This document shows, in pieces, positions 18,010-27,776 of a stretch of 64,000 nt of DNA. The stretch is from Ligilactobacillus aviarius (lineage in GTDB: Bacteria > Bacillota > Bacilli > Lactobacillales > Lactobacillaceae). Each line of letters starts with the position of its first letter. The stretch's first letter is position 1. Location of the stretch: the NCBI RefSeq assembly GCF_001654615.1, contig NZ_LWUD01000051.1, forward strand, positions 178,881-242,880. The letters run 5' to 3'. The notes below the pieces were generated by a model that had not been told where the DNA came from, did not search any database, and saw nothing but the letters and a program-made list of their open reading frames with translations. Position numbers and translations under genes: made by a program.

Positions 18010-19329
18010 CTATGCATAAAATTCAAATACAAAGTCATCGATCCGGACAAGATCGCCATCTTTGGCTCCCCGTTCTCGAAGAGCATCATCAACGCCCATG
18101 CCCCGCAACTGCCGGGTAAACCGCAACAGACTTTCATCGTGATCCAAGTTCGTCATCTTAAAGAGCTTTTCAAGCTTATCACCTGAAAGAACCCAGGTTG
18201 CGTCCGGATCACGCGAAATTGTAAATGCAGGGGTATCCTCATCGTCATCAAACCGGTATTCAGACCGGTTAGCAGCCATTTCCTTTTCTGCTTTCGTTTC
18301 AAAGTGCGGCGTCTTGTCAAGTAAGTCCGCTGTTGCCTGCATCAGATCTTGCAATCCTTCATGGGTAATTGATGAAATTGCCATTACTTGCGGTGCTTGA
18401 GCTAACGGAGCGTAATCCTGTTCAATCTTGGCCTTAAACTTTGCTAAGTTTTCGGCTGCATCTGGCATATCCATTTTCGAACCAACGATAATTTGCGGCC
18501 GTTTTAACAAGTCTGGGTCATACTTCTTCAATTCATCATTGATCTTTAAAAAGTCTTCGTACGGATCCCGTTCTTCGACCCCTGACATATCGATCAGGTG
18601 CAAAATAACTCTTGTCCGTTCGACATGGCGCAAGAATTGAATTCCAAGGCCAATTCCTTGCGAAGCCCCTTCAATCAATCCTGGCAGGTCAGCCATTACA
18701 AAATCACGGCCATCATCAAGCTGAACCATTCCTAAGTTTGGAACCAACGTTGTGAAATGGTATTCAGCAATTTTGGGTTTTGCACTTGTAACCGTTGAAA
18801 GCAGCGTTGACTTTCCAACCGACGGGAAGCCTACCAACCCAACATCAGCCAAAACCTTTAATTCCAAATTCAAATTCCGTTCTTCACCCGGTTCACCATT
18901 TTCGGCAATTTCAGGAGCCGGATTTTTTGGACTGGCAAAATGGATATTGCCGCGGCCGCCACGACCACCGTGAGCAACGACCAATTCCTGATTGGCCTCC
19001 GTTAAATCGCCTAATACTTCGCCGGTATCGGCATCCGTAACCGTTGTTCCTTCAGGGACATCAATATACAAGTTTTCAGCTGCCCGACCGTATTTTCCCT
19101 TGATCATCCCGTTTTGACCAGCCTTCGCTTTGAAGATCCGGTGATAACGAAAATCCATCAAAGTCCGCAGCCCCTTATTGACCTTTAAAATAATACTTCC
19201 GCCGTGACCACCGTCACCGCCGGCCGGACCCCCATTTGGAACATATTTTTCACGCCGAAAAGCAACCATTCCGTCGCCGCCTTTTCCGGCTTTAACTTGA
19301 ATTTTAATTTGATCAACAAACATTGACAT
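18010..19329 (-). CDS. obgE: GTPase Obg (ribosome assembly and stress)
   Basis: A 439-residue GTPase that binds the 50S subunit. It has the glycine-rich N-terminal Obg domain (about 3-160), the G domain with P-loop GFPSVGKST (167-175), DLPG, and SKMD, and the C-terminal OCT domain (about 360-430). The first of two close ATG codons (19329) is taken because GAGGAA sits at a usable distance; the second, at 19323, is possible. Confidence 0.95.
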   Translation of the reverse strand: MSMFVDQIKIQVKAGKGGDGMVAFRREKYVPNGGPAGGDGGHGGSIILKVNKGLRTLMDFRYHRIFKAKAGQNGMIKGKYGRAAENLYIDVPEGTTVTDADTGEVLGDLTEANQELVVAHGGRGGRGNIHFASPKNPAPEIAENGEPGEERNLNLELKVLADVGLVGFPSVGKSTLLSTVTSAKPKIAEYHFTTLVPNLGMVQLDDGRDFVMADLPGLIEGASQGIGLGIQFLRHVERTRVILHLIDMSGVEERDPYEDFLKINDELKKYDPDLLKRPQIIVGSKMDMPDAAENLAKFKAKIEQDYAPLAQAPQVMAISSITHEGLQDLMQATADLLDKTPHFETKAEKEMAANRSEYRFDDDEDTPAFTISRDPDATWVLSGDKLEKLFKMTNLDHDESLLRFTRQLRGMGVDDALRERGAKDGDLVRIDDFVFEFYA

Positions 19330-19426
19330 TGTCTTTTTGTTCCTCTTTCTACAATTTATTTAATCGATCCAGTCTCTAACTGGCATATTTTACTCGCTAT
19401 AACTATATCAAGTTTTGATTAAAAAT

Positions 19427-19455
19427 AAAAGCACGACCGGTTCGCCGTGCTTCAT
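19427..19455 (-). terminator. Terminator of the amino acid permease
   Basis: Stem AAGCACG/CGTGCTT with a 10-base loop, followed on the minus strand by TTTTATTTTT, just after the permease stop codon. Confidence 0.82.
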
Positions 19456-19460
19456 TGATT

Positions 19461-20909
19461 TTAATCGTTAATTTTATTTGTCCGTCTTGCAATTGCTGGA
19501 AGGATCAATCCTAACGCAATCAAAATGATTGGGGTAACAACGTTCATTGCAATTTGGAACCACCATGAACTTGTTCCGAATGCAGCCATGTTAGCCTTTG
19601 GAACCATTCCCATGATACATGCAAACGCAGTAAAGACAAACGTCCAAATTCCAAATGCGTAACCAACTGGTTTACTCTTCACGAAGACATAGTCTGACTT
19701 GTACTTGTCCATGTACTTAACAAGCATAATGTATGCTAAGAATACCCAAAGGTAACGCATTGGCATACAAATTGAATTCAAGTTCAAAAGCCAGTTGTAC
19801 AAGTTTGACATTCCCTTAATTCCAAGGGCTGGAACAATGATCAAAATTGAAACTAAAACCGTAACCATCTTGTAACCGTTAATAAAGACGCCGTGCTTGT
19901 TCTTCTTTAAAAGAACCTTTGGAATGAAGCGTTCATCGGCTTCATCCAACAACATCCGTAACGGCGCATCAATTGAAACTGCCAAAGCGGTTGCTGAACC
20001 TAATGTATTGGTAATTGCAAAGATCCACATGAAGAGATCGCCAACATGGTAATACCGGCCAAGAATTTGGAATGCTTCATATGCCCCGTTTGACATCAAG
20101 TCATTTGGAATGTGGTGCGCGTTAATTACGATTCCCATTCCGATTGATCCTAAAATTGCTGATAAGGCAACGATGATTGCTAACACAAGCATGCCCTTTG
20201 GAAATTCACGGGATGCGTTGTGCGTCTTGTTAACGTATGGTGAAATTTTTTCACAACCACCAACTGCAAAAATCAACATTGAAAGGGTCGTTAGGTATTG
20301 GAAACTGAATTTTGGCACATAATCATGCAAGCTGCCCATATTAGGCGTTGCAATGTGCGTATGCAGAATAAACGGCGCACTGATTCCGAGAATAATGAAC
20401 AGGAATGACATAATCAACAGCAAGATTCCCGCAATGTTCCCTAATTTCTTCAGCGCATTCAATCCTTTAGTTGCAAGCCATACAAATCCTAAGAAGAGAA
20501 CTAAACTAAGCAATTGAACAACAATCGGCTTGGTATCATTAACAAAGGTCCCATTGCCGCGGAAAAGCCAGCTTAAACTGATCATAATAATTTGTGGTTT
20601 TTGAGCTAAATACGGAACGTGAACGACCCAGTAAGTCCAAGCAGCTAAGTAAGCCCACTTACTTCCGAGTAATTCGTTGATCCATGAACTGACCCCTGCT
20701 CCTGAATTCTGAAATGCTGATCCTAACTGCCCAACCATTAAGGTATATGGGATAAAGTAAAGGAACATAATCAAAATCCATGAGAAGACAACGGTTAGTC
20801 CTTGATTAGCAAAGTTATTGACGACATTTGTGAATCCCCAAACGACGGTAAATGCCAGTAAGGCAATGTTATACCAGCGCAGTTTTGAGGACTGACTTGT
20901 ATTTTCCAA
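19461..20909 (-). CDS. Amino acid permease, APC superfamily
   Basis: A 482-residue transporter with about 12-14 membrane segments. The early WGFTNVVNNFANQGL and FQNSGAGVSSW segments match the APC glycine-rich cation/substrate motifs, closest to the glutamate:GABA antiporter-like branch. The substrate cannot be assigned. Start is TTG at 20909 with GGAG nine bases upstream. It is a single gene between obg and uvrC. Confidence 0.88.
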   Translation of the reverse strand: MENTSQSSKLRWYNIALLAFTVVWGFTNVVNNFANQGLTVVFSWILIMFLYFIPYTLMVGQLGSAFQNSGAGVSSWINELLGSKWAYLAAWTYWVVHVPYLAQKPQIIMISLSWLFRGNGTFVNDTKPIVVQLLSLVLFLGFVWLATKGLNALKKLGNIAGILLLIMSFLFIILGISAPFILHTHIATPNMGSLHDYVPKFSFQYLTTLSMLIFAVGGCEKISPYVNKTHNASREFPKGMLVLAIIVALSAILGSIGMGIVINAHHIPNDLMSNGAYEAFQILGRYYHVGDLFMWIFAITNTLGSATALAVSIDAPLRMLLDEADERFIPKVLLKKNKHGVFINGYKMVTVLVSILIIVPALGIKGMSNLYNWLLNLNSICMPMRYLWVFLAYIMLVKYMDKYKSDYVFVKSKPVGYAFGIWTFVFTAFACIMGMVPKANMAAFGTSSWWFQIAMNVVTPIILIALGLILPAIARRTNKIND

Positions 20910-20972
20910 TGAAATTCACTCCGTCCATTGATTAGTTATCAAAATTAACGGTTAAAATTGTAGCATACATTT

Positions 20973-22787
20973 TTAATTTTTTCTAATCAATCTTGTATCC
21001 TGCCGGCCTTCTTCAATCGAACCCGCACTTAAATGAATCGTTTGCGCAACCTTCTTCGAAATTCCCAGTTTTTGAATTTCTTCAACCGATGCTTCAGTAA
21101 TTTTCTTAATTGAATGAAAATTCCGCAAAAGTTTGGTTCGCGTTTTCGGGCCTACGCCTGGAATTTGTTCAAGCCGGGATGACAATGAATTCTTTGAATG
21201 TAACTGCCGGTGATAAGTAATCGCAAACCGGTGGACTTCATCTTGGATTCGTTGCAACAAATAAAAACCTTGACTTTTCGGATCGAGTTCTAGTTTGATT
21301 CCGTTCTGGTTCATTAAATCCGCTGTTTTGTGATGATCATTTTTAACCATTCCCGCAACCGGAATATCAATTCCCAGTTGATTGTGCAAAACATCGACCG
21401 CAGCGTCAATTTGGATCTCTGCCCCATCCATTAAAATCAAGTCTGGAAGTTGGGCGTGCTCCTTGAGCAACCGGCTGTACCGGCGATAAATAACCTCTCG
21501 GGTACTTGCCGCTTCATCCGCATGATCAACCGTCTTCAACTTATATTTGCGATACTCATTTTTATTTGGCTGACCGTCAATGAAACATACCATTGCGGAA
21601 ACCAGGTCCTGGCCCTGAATATGTGAATGGTCAAATGCTTCGATTCGGTGACCGTGCGGCAACTTGAGCGCATCCATAATTTCATTCATGGCGCCGGTTG
21701 TTTTCCGGTTATCAAGTTCAAGCAACCGGAACTTTTCTTCAAGGACAAGGCGGGAATTCTTTTGGGCCATTTTTAATAAGTCGCGTTTCTGTCCCCGTTG
21801 CGGTGTCCGGACTGGAATCCCTAAAATATCACTTAAAATCTGATGGTCGATATTTTGCGGAACAAGAACTTCATGCGGTTTAACAACGTTTTTCTGATTG
21901 TAATATTGCAGAATAAATGAAGTAAACTCGGCTTCAGGTTCATCAATACATGGGAAAAGCCGTTTGACCCGCTTCATTAACCGGGCCTGGCGAATACAAA
22001 AGACTTGAATTGAGATCCAGCCTTTATCCATGTAATACGCAAAAATATCGCGGGTTGTATAATCATTTGAAATAATTTTCTGTTTTTCAACGGTCATTGC
22101 AATATAGCGGATCTGATCGCGATATTCCGCCGCCCGTTCAAATTCCATTTTAGCCGAAGCCTCTTCCATCTTTCGTTTCAATTCGTTCTTGATTAGGGCA
22201 ACATTGCCGTTTAAAAATGACTTGATCTTCTCAATTTGAGCGTCATATTTTTCCTTAGGAACTTCTTTGAAACATGCTCCTAAACACTGGCCCATATGAT
22301 AATACAAACACGGCCGTTTCTGCGGGCCGTTACATCTTCGAAGCGGATATACCTTTTGAAGAAGCTGCAACGTTTCTTGAGCAGCGTAAACATTTGGATA
22401 TGGTCCAAAATAGTACCCGCCATCTTTTTTGATCTTACTTACAAGCTTCAACTGCGGATCGCGTTCATTCGTAATTTTGATGTATGGATAGCCCGTTCCA
22501 CGTTTTAATTTTGTATTGTAATACGGCTGATGCTTTTGAATCAGCGTAATTTCCAACAAGAAAGCTTCCTTATCGGTTGACGTGATGATCGTTTCAAAAT
22601 CCCGAATTTCCGCAACGAGTTGGGCCCGCTTTCCGACCTGCTTGCTTTTGAAATATGACCGCACCCGGTTCTTCAAATTTTTGGCCTTTCCAACGTAGAT
22701 AATATGACCGTTAACATCTTTCATCAGGTAACATCCCGGTAGATCCGGAAGTAATTTTAATTTTCGTTCAATGTGTTCCGTTGCCAT
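20973..22787 (-). CDS. uvrC: Excinuclease ABC subunit C
   Basis: A 604-residue nuclease that makes the dual incisions in nucleotide excision repair. It has the GIY-YIG domain at the N-terminus (GCYLMKDVNGHIIYVGKAKN, about 14-33), a cysteine cluster (about 153-171), the UVR motif that binds UvrB (about 200-235), the RNase H-like C-terminal nuclease domain (AFDHSHIQG), and tandem helix-hairpin-helix motifs at the end (IPGVGPKTRTKLL). Full length. Confidence 0.96.
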   Translation of the reverse strand: MATEHIERKLKLLPDLPGCYLMKDVNGHIIYVGKAKNLKNRVRSYFKSKQVGKRAQLVAEIRDFETIITSTDKEAFLLEITLIQKHQPYYNTKLKRGTGYPYIKITNERDPQLKLVSKIKKDGGYYFGPYPNVYAAQETLQLLQKVYPLRRCNGPQKRPCLYYHMGQCLGACFKEVPKEKYDAQIEKIKSFLNGNVALIKNELKRKMEEASAKMEFERAAEYRDQIRYIAMTVEKQKIISNDYTTRDIFAYYMDKGWISIQVFCIRQARLMKRVKRLFPCIDEPEAEFTSFILQYYNQKNVVKPHEVLVPQNIDHQILSDILGIPVRTPQRGQKRDLLKMAQKNSRLVLEEKFRLLELDNRKTTGAMNEIMDALKLPHGHRIEAFDHSHIQGQDLVSAMVCFIDGQPNKNEYRKYKLKTVDHADEAASTREVIYRRYSRLLKEHAQLPDLILMDGAEIQIDAAVDVLHNQLGIDIPVAGMVKNDHHKTADLMNQNGIKLELDPKSQGFYLLQRIQDEVHRFAITYHRQLHSKNSLSSRLEQIPGVGPKTRTKLLRNFHSIKKITEASVEEIQKLGISKKVAQTIHLSAGSIEEGRQDTRLIRKN

Positions 22788-22811
22788 TTTGATGGTCCCC
22801 CTTTCTTAGAA

Positions 22812-22840
22812 TTGAAAACTTAAATAAAAACTGGTACGCT
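22812..22840 (+). promoter_or_regulatory. Promoter of the small SPJ_0845-like gene
   Basis: TTGAAA, a 17-base spacer and TACGCT with an upstream TG, 30 bases before the start of the small gene at 22871. Confidence 0.55.
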
Positions 22841-22870
22841 AAAAGAAAAATAGCAGAAGGAAGTCGAATT

Positions 22871-23017
22871 ATGAGTTTAAAGATCAACCGGCAAACAAAC
22901 CTTGAAAAATTATTTGATGAATTTGCAATCGACCCGACTAACACATCAAATAATAAACCAAAGGATCCCGAAAAGGACTCCTCAAAGAAAATCGATTCCC
23001 AAAAGAAAGAAAAATAA
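22871..23017 (+). CDS. Small charged protein, SPJ_0845-like
   Basis: A 48-residue protein starting MSLKINRQTNLEKLFDEFAI and continuing into a lysine/aspartate/serine-rich tail. The N-terminal pattern NLEKLFDEFAIDP resembles the short SPJ_0845 family of streptococci and lactobacilli, whose function is unknown to me. A good GAAGGAAG site and its own promoter and terminator support it as a real gene. It is transcribed opposite to uvrC and mazG. Confidence 0.72.
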   Translation: MSLKINRQTNLEKLFDEFAIDPTNTSNNKPKDPEKDSSKKIDSQKKEK

Positions 23018-23023
23018 TATTTA

Positions 23024-23056
23024 AATGAGGCTGCGATTCAATCACAGCCTCATTTT
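23024..23056 (+). terminator. Terminator, bidirectional
   Basis: Stem GAGGCTGCGATT/AATCACAGCCTC followed by CATTTTTT on the plus strand; the minus-strand side also ends in T. It separates the small plus-strand gene and the converging mazG-like gene. Confidence 0.88.
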
Positions 23057-23072
23057 TTCCTCTCGCATTTCA

Positions 23073-23372
23073 CTAATTTTCGCTCTTAAATCCATTTGGA
23101 TAACGTTTATTCAACGTTTCAATGTTTTCCTTCGCAACTTCATCAAACGGAATTCCTGCCCATTCAGCAATTTGAGACAAGTACCAAAGAACGTCTCCCA
23201 TTTCATGAGTTAATTGCTTTTTATCTAATTTTTGGCCTTTAAACGTATACGCCTTTACAAGATCGATCACCTGGCCGCTTTCACCTGCTAACCCTAACGC
23301 ACAATTGGTTAAAACCTGTTCTGTTCCGTAAAGGGTCCGGTTTGCTGCTTCTTGATACTCATTAAATTCCAT
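23073..23372 (-). CDS. MazG-like nucleotide pyrophosphohydrolase
   Basis: A 99-residue protein of the MazG/all-alpha NTP-pyrophosphatase group, which hydrolyses noncanonical or excess NTPs to NMP and pyrophosphate. The metal-binding pattern is seen in ALGLAGESGQVIDLVK (EExxD-like) and HEMGDVLWYLSQIA (ExxD). An in-frame extension to 23417 overlaps engB, but the ATG at 23372 is preceded by AAGGAAGG, so I take that start. It follows engB closely on the same strand. Confidence 0.85.
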   Translation of the reverse strand: MEFNEYQEAANRTLYGTEQVLTNCALGLAGESGQVIDLVKAYTFKGQKLDKKQLTHEMGDVLWYLSQIAEWAGIPFDEVAKENIETLNKRYPNGFKSEN

Positions 23373-23386
23373 TTGATTTTCCTTCC

Positions 23387-23971
23387 TTACATCGTATGCT
23401 TTTCGATCCAATCCCAAACCTCTTCCTTGCCGTAACGGGTTTGAGATGAGAATAATTGTAATTGGTCATCGCCACTTAAATGCAATCCCTTGCGAATTTG
23501 ACTTTCAGCTTTATTCCATTTGCTTTTTGGAACCTTATCGATTTTGGTTCCAACGACCAATAACGGCAATTCATAGTAATGAATAAAGTTGACCATTTGC
23601 TGATCAAGTTTCGTTGGCGCATGCCGCGCATCAACAAGGGAAACAACGCCGCATGTTTCTTCGCGTTGGGCAAAATAGGTTTCAATCATTTCAGCCCACT
23701 TTTCACGGTTCTTTTGTGAAACCTTGGCGTATCCGTATCCCGGAACATCAACAAAATACATTGCATCTTCGATCCGGTAGAAATTCAACGTTTGTGTTTT
23801 CCCAGGCTGGCTTGACGTATGGGCGAGCTTCTTCCGATTGATCAACGTATTGATCAACGATGATTTGCCGACATTTGACCGGCCGGTTAACGTGATTTCC
23901 GGTAATCCATCTTTTGGATATTGATCTGGGCGAACTGCACTGATCGTGAGTTCAACGTTATGCACATCCAT
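23387..23971 (-). CDS. engB: Ribosome biogenesis GTP-binding protein EngB (YsxC/YihA)
   Basis: A 194-residue TRAFAC GTPase needed for 50S subunit assembly. P-loop GRSNVGKSS (30-38), DVPGYGYAK (switch II region) and GTKIDKV (NKxD-type) are all present. It is commonly found after clpX; here it starts a short unit with the mazG-like gene and clpX is absent. Confidence 0.95.
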   Translation of the reverse strand: MDVHNVELTISAVRPDQYPKDGLPEITLTGRSNVGKSSLINTLINRKKLAHTSSQPGKTQTLNFYRIEDAMYFVDVPGYGYAKVSQKNREKWAEMIETYFAQREETCGVVSLVDARHAPTKLDQQMVNFIHYYELPLLVVGTKIDKVPKSKWNKAESQIRKGLHLSGDDQLQLFSSQTRYGKEEVWDWIEKHTM

Positions 23972-24035
23972 GTGTTAATTCCTTTCTTCTGATAATATCT
24001 GTTTTCCATTCTAGCATAGGAATTTAATCAATGGT

Positions 24036-24068
24036 AAAAAAATAGCACTTCAGTTCACACTGATGTGC
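24036..24068 (-). terminator. Terminator (second of a tandem pair)
   Basis: Stem GCAC-TCAG/CTGA-GTGC with single mismatched bases, followed by seven T on the minus strand. Together with the stem at 24072-24107 it ends rpmF transcription. Confidence 0.65.
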
Positions 24069-24071
24069 CGC

Positions 24072-24107
24072 AAAAAGATTGAGGGCCATGGTCCCATCGA
24101 TCTTTTT
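24072..24107 (-). terminator. Terminator of rpmF
   Basis: Imperfect long stem starting AAAAAGAT and ending ATCTTTTT, with inner GGG/CCC pairs around CCATGG; the minus-strand side ends in TTTTT. It lies 20 bases after the rpmF stop. Confidence 0.75.
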
Positions 24108-24126
24108 ATTCTTCAATTTTAAAAAA

Positions 24127-24309
24127 TTAGTTGTTCTTTACTTTAACAACTTCGCGATCACCATAGTAACCACAACTTGGGCATACACGGTGTGAACGAC
24201 GTAATTCACCACAATTTGGGCATGCGCTCATACCAGGTACTGACAATTTGTAGTTTGTCCGACGTAATCTCTTACGTGTCTTTGATGTTTTACGTGCTGG
24301 TACTGCCAT
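24127..24309 (-). CDS. rpmF: 50S ribosomal protein L32 (bL32)
   Basis: A 60-residue ribosomal protein of the zinc-binding type, with cysteines C30, C33, C43 and C46. The N-terminal [14 protein letters not shown] is diagnostic. The start follows GGAGG. It lies downstream of yceD, the order conserved across bacteria. Confidence 0.97.
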   Translation of the reverse strand: MAVPARKTSKTRKRLRRTNYKLSVPGMSACPNCGELRRSHRVCPSCGYYGDREVVKVKNN

Positions 24310-24374
24310 TGAGAGCCACCTCCTTCAAAATAATCGACAAGAATAATTATACTTGCAAATCTTAAATTTGACAA

Positions 24375-24941
24375 CTACTCATCCGAATTCTTCTGATCGT
24401 CGTTTTTGAAAAAATCTTTTAATTTTGCCATCCGCGGATCAATTTGATCTTTTCGGTGAGCGTTATTTTTCAACTGATCTTCAGTCAAAACACCCCAGCT
24501 CTTCCCTTGCGGCATCTCGCTGAATTCTGCATGTTGTTCTTTTTCACTCAGAACTTGCATTGGAATTTGAACAAGAATATTGTCAATAATCACATCTTCA
24601 AGTGCTAGCACATCATTTTCAAGCACAATTACCACGTCTAAGTCATCAAATTGCGATAGATCATTTTGATGATGGCTGACATAGTATTCTGAAAAGTCAA
24701 AGTCGAGTGGAATTGTTACCGGTTCAAACGTCCGGGTTGATGGAACCTGAATTTTAGTTTTCACATTAAAACTTCCTAAAATTCCCCGTTGATCAACCGT
24801 AAAGACCCCTTCAACTTGGACCGGAGCAGCTGAAATCAAATCATTTCGGCGTTTCTTTAATGCTGCTTCCAAATCAAGGGTTGTATCAAACTCAATGGGC
24901 GTTTCCTTTGCCTGACGCAATTCGTTTAATGACCACTTCAT
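24375..24941 (-). CDS. yceD: YceD family protein (DUF177)
   Basis: A 188-residue protein of the DUF177 family, linked to 23S rRNA/50S metabolism in plants and bacteria; its biochemical role is unclear. It starts MKWSLNELRQ. The ATG at 24941 has AGGAGG upstream; an in-frame extension to 24986 lacks a ribosome site. Adjacent to rpmF, as in most bacteria. Confidence 0.88.
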   Translation of the reverse strand: MKWSLNELRQAKETPIEFDTTLDLEAALKKRRNDLISAAPVQVEGVFTVDQRGILGSFNVKTKIQVPSTRTFEPVTIPLDFDFSEYYVSHHQNDLSQFDDLDVVIVLENDVLALEDVIIDNILVQIPMQVLSEKEQHAEFSEMPQGKSWGVLTEDQLKNNAHRKDQIDPRMAKLKDFFKNDDQKNSDE

Positions 24942-25003
24942 TTTCTTGCCTCCTAATGCAACACGTCGATTATACTTGGAATCCAAATCACTGTCAAGCT
25001 GAT

Positions 25004-26155
25004 TTACTTGACAGTCATAATCGGAGCATGTTTTAAATCCTGTTCATTCCCGCACACTGCCTGGTAAACCTTTCCGGCACGGTAATCAATTCTTAAAATT
25101 CCCTTCTTCTCGTCTTGAGAAACGTTTGTAATAATTGGATGATCGCAACTCTTTTTAGCAGCGTGTAAAACTGCCTGTCCCTTCTTGGAAAACCCTAGTA
25201 CCCGCAAATATGGCTGGGCTTCAAATGAAGCAACATCGTCCCAGGTAATGTGCAGCAGCGTCATCGTTGCCAGCCGGCTTAACCTGGTGTATGTGAACCG
25301 TTTACTTTTAGCCGCTTTGATCCATGAATCAAAGTCCTCAGCAAATTCACTTCGCTGAGCCATCGCAATCATCCGATATTGAATTCCTTCAGCCATTCCG
25401 TAAATTTTTTCCAATTCTTGCGGTAAATGGGTCAATAATTCCATCTTAAGATGAATCCAAAAATCATCCCATGATACTAATGGCTGGTTTTTTAAATCTT
25501 GAGCGGTTTGGTGTGGCACAAATTTTTCAAAATCTTGATTTTGATGATGTAAGGCTTCGCGAATCGCCGATGCACTCGCAATCGTTCCCGCATCGTTCAA
25601 TTCAATATCGTGGTAATTGGCATTTTTCCGTTGAATCGGATGAAGGGTAATGTTAGCCTTCAGCTTCAAATTGGCCTTCGCATATGCCAATCCCAACAAG
25701 TCATTCGGCTGATCGACTTGATGACCAACCTTTTCGGTAATTACCTGTTGATAAGTCTTCGCAAACGACTCATGGTACTTGTTAAAGTTTCCGGTAATTT
25801 CCATTGCTTTTTGGGCATCATGCATAAAGTCAAACGTGGCATGCTCCGCACCGAAAAACAAGTCCGTCACGCCCATCTGAGCAAGCGTCCACACCCCATA
25901 ATATGCAAACCGGTCTGCAGGTTGAACGGCCGCCATTAACGGTAATTCCATTACTAAATCTGCGCCATTCGACAAACATTCAGCCGCCCGGTGCCACTTA
26001 TCAATGATTGCCGGTTCCCCGCGTTGTAAAAAATTTCCGCTCATTGCAATTACTAACGGGGCATCCGGAAATTGCTTTTTAACCTGCTGGATCTGATAAA
26101 GGTGGCCGTTATGAAACGGATTATACTCAGTAATTATTCCTATGATTCGTTGCAT
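25004..26155 (-). CDS. tmcAL: tRNA(Met) cytidine acetate ligase TmcAL
   Basis: A 383-residue enzyme that makes N4-acetylcytidine at the wobble base of elongator tRNA-Met from acetate and ATP. The nucleotidyltransferase motif TEYNPFHNGH is at 9-18, and ASAIREALHH matches the second signature. Formerly YlbM. It follows rsfS by three bases, so it is the end of the yqeG-to-tmcAL cluster. Confidence 0.92.
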   Translation of the reverse strand: MQRIIGIITEYNPFHNGHLYQIQQVKKQFPDAPLVIAMSGNFLQRGEPAIIDKWHRAAECLSNGADLVMELPLMAAVQPADRFAYYGVWTLAQMGVTDLFFGAEHATFDFMHDAQKAMEITGNFNKYHESFAKTYQQVITEKVGHQVDQPNDLLGLAYAKANLKLKANITLHPIQRKNANYHDIELNDAGTIASASAIREALHHQNQDFEKFVPHQTAQDLKNQPLVSWDDFWIHLKMELLTHLPQELEKIYGMAEGIQYRMIAMAQRSEFAEDFDSWIKAAKSKRFTYTRLSRLATMTLLHITWDDVASFEAQPYLRVLGFSKKGQAVLHAAKKSCDHPIITNVSQDEKKGILRIDYRAGKVYQAVCGNEQDLKHAPIMTVK

Positions 26156-26158
26156 TGA

Positions 26159-26515
26159 CTACTTGATCCATGCTGAAATATCAACGTCATCGGCATCTGC
26201 CCATAACTTTTCAAGGTTATAGAATTTCCGGGTTTCAGCTTTAAATACGTGGGCAACAACATCGCCAAGGTCGATCAAAATCCAGTTCGCACCGCTCTTT
26301 CCTTCAACATCAAGCACATCATAGCCTTTTTCTTCGGCTTGTTCTTCAATATTTTCGGCGATCGCCTTTACTTGCCGGTCTGAGTCAGCTTGCATGATTA
26401 CAAAATAATCCGCTAATAAACTGATATTTTGAACATCTAATGCAATAATGTCTTCTGCCCGCTTATTGTCGGCCGCTTCAACAACTGTTTTTAATAATTC
26501 TTTACTTTCATTCAT
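26159..26515 (-). CDS. rsfS: Ribosomal silencing factor RsfS
   Basis: A 118-residue protein that binds L14 and blocks subunit joining when nutrients are limiting. Characteristic segments are ADYFVIMQADSDRQVKAIA (about 35-53) and GDVVAHVF near residue 88. It sits between yqeK and tmcAL. Confidence 0.95.
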   Translation of the reverse strand: MNESKELLKTVVEAADNKRAEDIIALDVQNISLLADYFVIMQADSDRQVKAIAENIEEQAEEKGYDVLDVEGKSGANWILIDLGDVVAHVFKAETRKFYNLEKLWADADDVDISAWIK

Positions 26516-26530
26516 TTAAATTCCACCTCT

Positions 26531-27133
26531 TCATCGATTTTCAGCGTTCCACTGGTTATACGTTAAAATTGCAGCCGGATAAATCTTTTGATTATTTTCT
26601 AACAAATACTGCAACGTATGCTGGGTTTCATAACGCACCCCATCATCCAAATCAGCAAACGCTACTTCGCGTGCATAATTTGCTCCTGGAAAATCACGTT
26701 CGGGTTCAACGTAATCGGCAACGTAAACGATCTTATCAAGCGTTGTCATTTGAACCGCACCAATCGTATGGCGCCGCACCGCATTTAAGATCTCTTCATC
26801 CGTAATTTTTAGCTCATCCTGAATGATTTCAGCACCAACTTCACCGTGCCAAATGAAATTACCCCAGTTTAATAAATCTGGGTCCATCTTTTTGGCAATG
26901 ATCACCCGTTTGAATTCTTCCGCTGAGCGTTCCTTGGCATAATCATGAATCAGCCCGGCAACCGCCGCCTTTTCAACGTCTTCATGGTTTAGTTTTGCAA
27001 GCTGGATTGCCGTTTGTTCGACCCGTAAACAATGTTCAAACCGCGATTGCTTATTTAACGAGTCTTTTAGTTTCTGAACTAATTCGGAACGCGAACCAGG
27101 ATAATAATGTTTTTGATACTCAATTTCAGTCAC
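26531..27133 (-). CDS. yqeK: bis(5'-nucleosyl)-tetraphosphatase YqeK, HD domain
   Basis: A 200-residue HD-domain hydrolase that breaks down diadenosine tetraphosphate symmetrically. The HD metal ligands are in RFEHCLRVE, GLIHDYAK and the later histidine WHGEVGAEI. The start is GTG at 27133 (VTEIEYQ), with AGGAG upstream; it overlaps the nadD stop by eight bases. The longer reading from 27181 lies inside nadD and is not used. Confidence 0.92.
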   Translation of the reverse strand: MTEIEYQKHYYPGSRSELVQKLKDSLNKQSRFEHCLRVEQTAIQLAKLNHEDVEKAAVAGLIHDYAKERSAEEFKRVIIAKKMDPDLLNWGNFIWHGEVGAEIIQDELKITDEEILNAVRRHTIGAVQMTTLDKIVYVADYVEPERDFPGANYAREVAFADLDDGVRYETQHTLQYLLENNQKIYPAAILTYNQWNAENR

Positions 27134-27761
27134 GATATAGGTTCTCCTCGTTAATGTACTGTTCAACTGCATCCGGAACAAGATACTTGATTGAACATCC
27201 GTTTTTAATCTTTTGCCGAATCAACGTTGAACTGATCTCTGTTTCCGGAACATCGACCCACAGAATTGGATATTGACTGCGTTTATGAAATCCTGGACGA
27301 CCAACGCCGACAAACTGAACAAGTTTGACCAGCTCGTCAATTTCCCGCCATTTCGGTAAATATTCTACCATATCGCCGCCAATTATAAAGTAATATTGAT
27401 TTTCAGGATGTTGCTGCGTCAGGGCTTTCATCGTGTCAATGCTATAACTGACCCCGCCGCGCTTGACCTCATAATCTTCAATTCCAAATTTGGGATTATC
27501 ATCAACACATAAATGCAACATCTTAAGCCGATGGCGGGCATCAATCGCATCCTTATGGTCAACGTGCGGCGGAATGCTATCCGGCATGAATAACACCTGA
27601 TCAAGTCCCAACTGACTTTGAACCTGATCAGCAATCATTAAATGGCCTAAATGCGGCGGATTAAACGTTCCGCCTAAAATCCCAACTCTTTTTTGCGGGG
27701 CATCGAATTCAACCTTGCTAAAAACTTGAACTTCAGGCGTGATCACCCGTTGTTTCTCCAT
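27126..27761 (-). CDS. nadD: Nicotinate-nucleotide adenylyltransferase
   Basis: A 211-residue enzyme joining nicotinate mononucleotide and ATP to deamido-NAD, an essential step of NAD synthesis. GGTFNPPHLGHL (30-41) is the ATP-binding motif and SSTLIRQKI the C-terminal ISSTxxR motif. An unusual 20-residue N-terminal extension precedes the conserved core, but the ATG at 27761 has a plausible ribosome site. Confidence 0.95.
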   Translation of the reverse strand: MEKQRVITPEVQVFSKVEFDAPQKRVGILGGTFNPPHLGHLMIADQVQSQLGLDQVLFMPDSIPPHVDHKDAIDARHRLKMLHLCVDDNPKFGIEDYEVKRGGVSYSIDTMKALTQQHPENQYYFIIGGDMVEYLPKWREIDELVKLVQFVGVGRPGFHKRSQYPILWVDVPETEISSTLIRQKIKNGCSIKYLVPDAVEQYINEENLYRD

Positions 27762-27776
27762 TCCAAAGCACCCTTT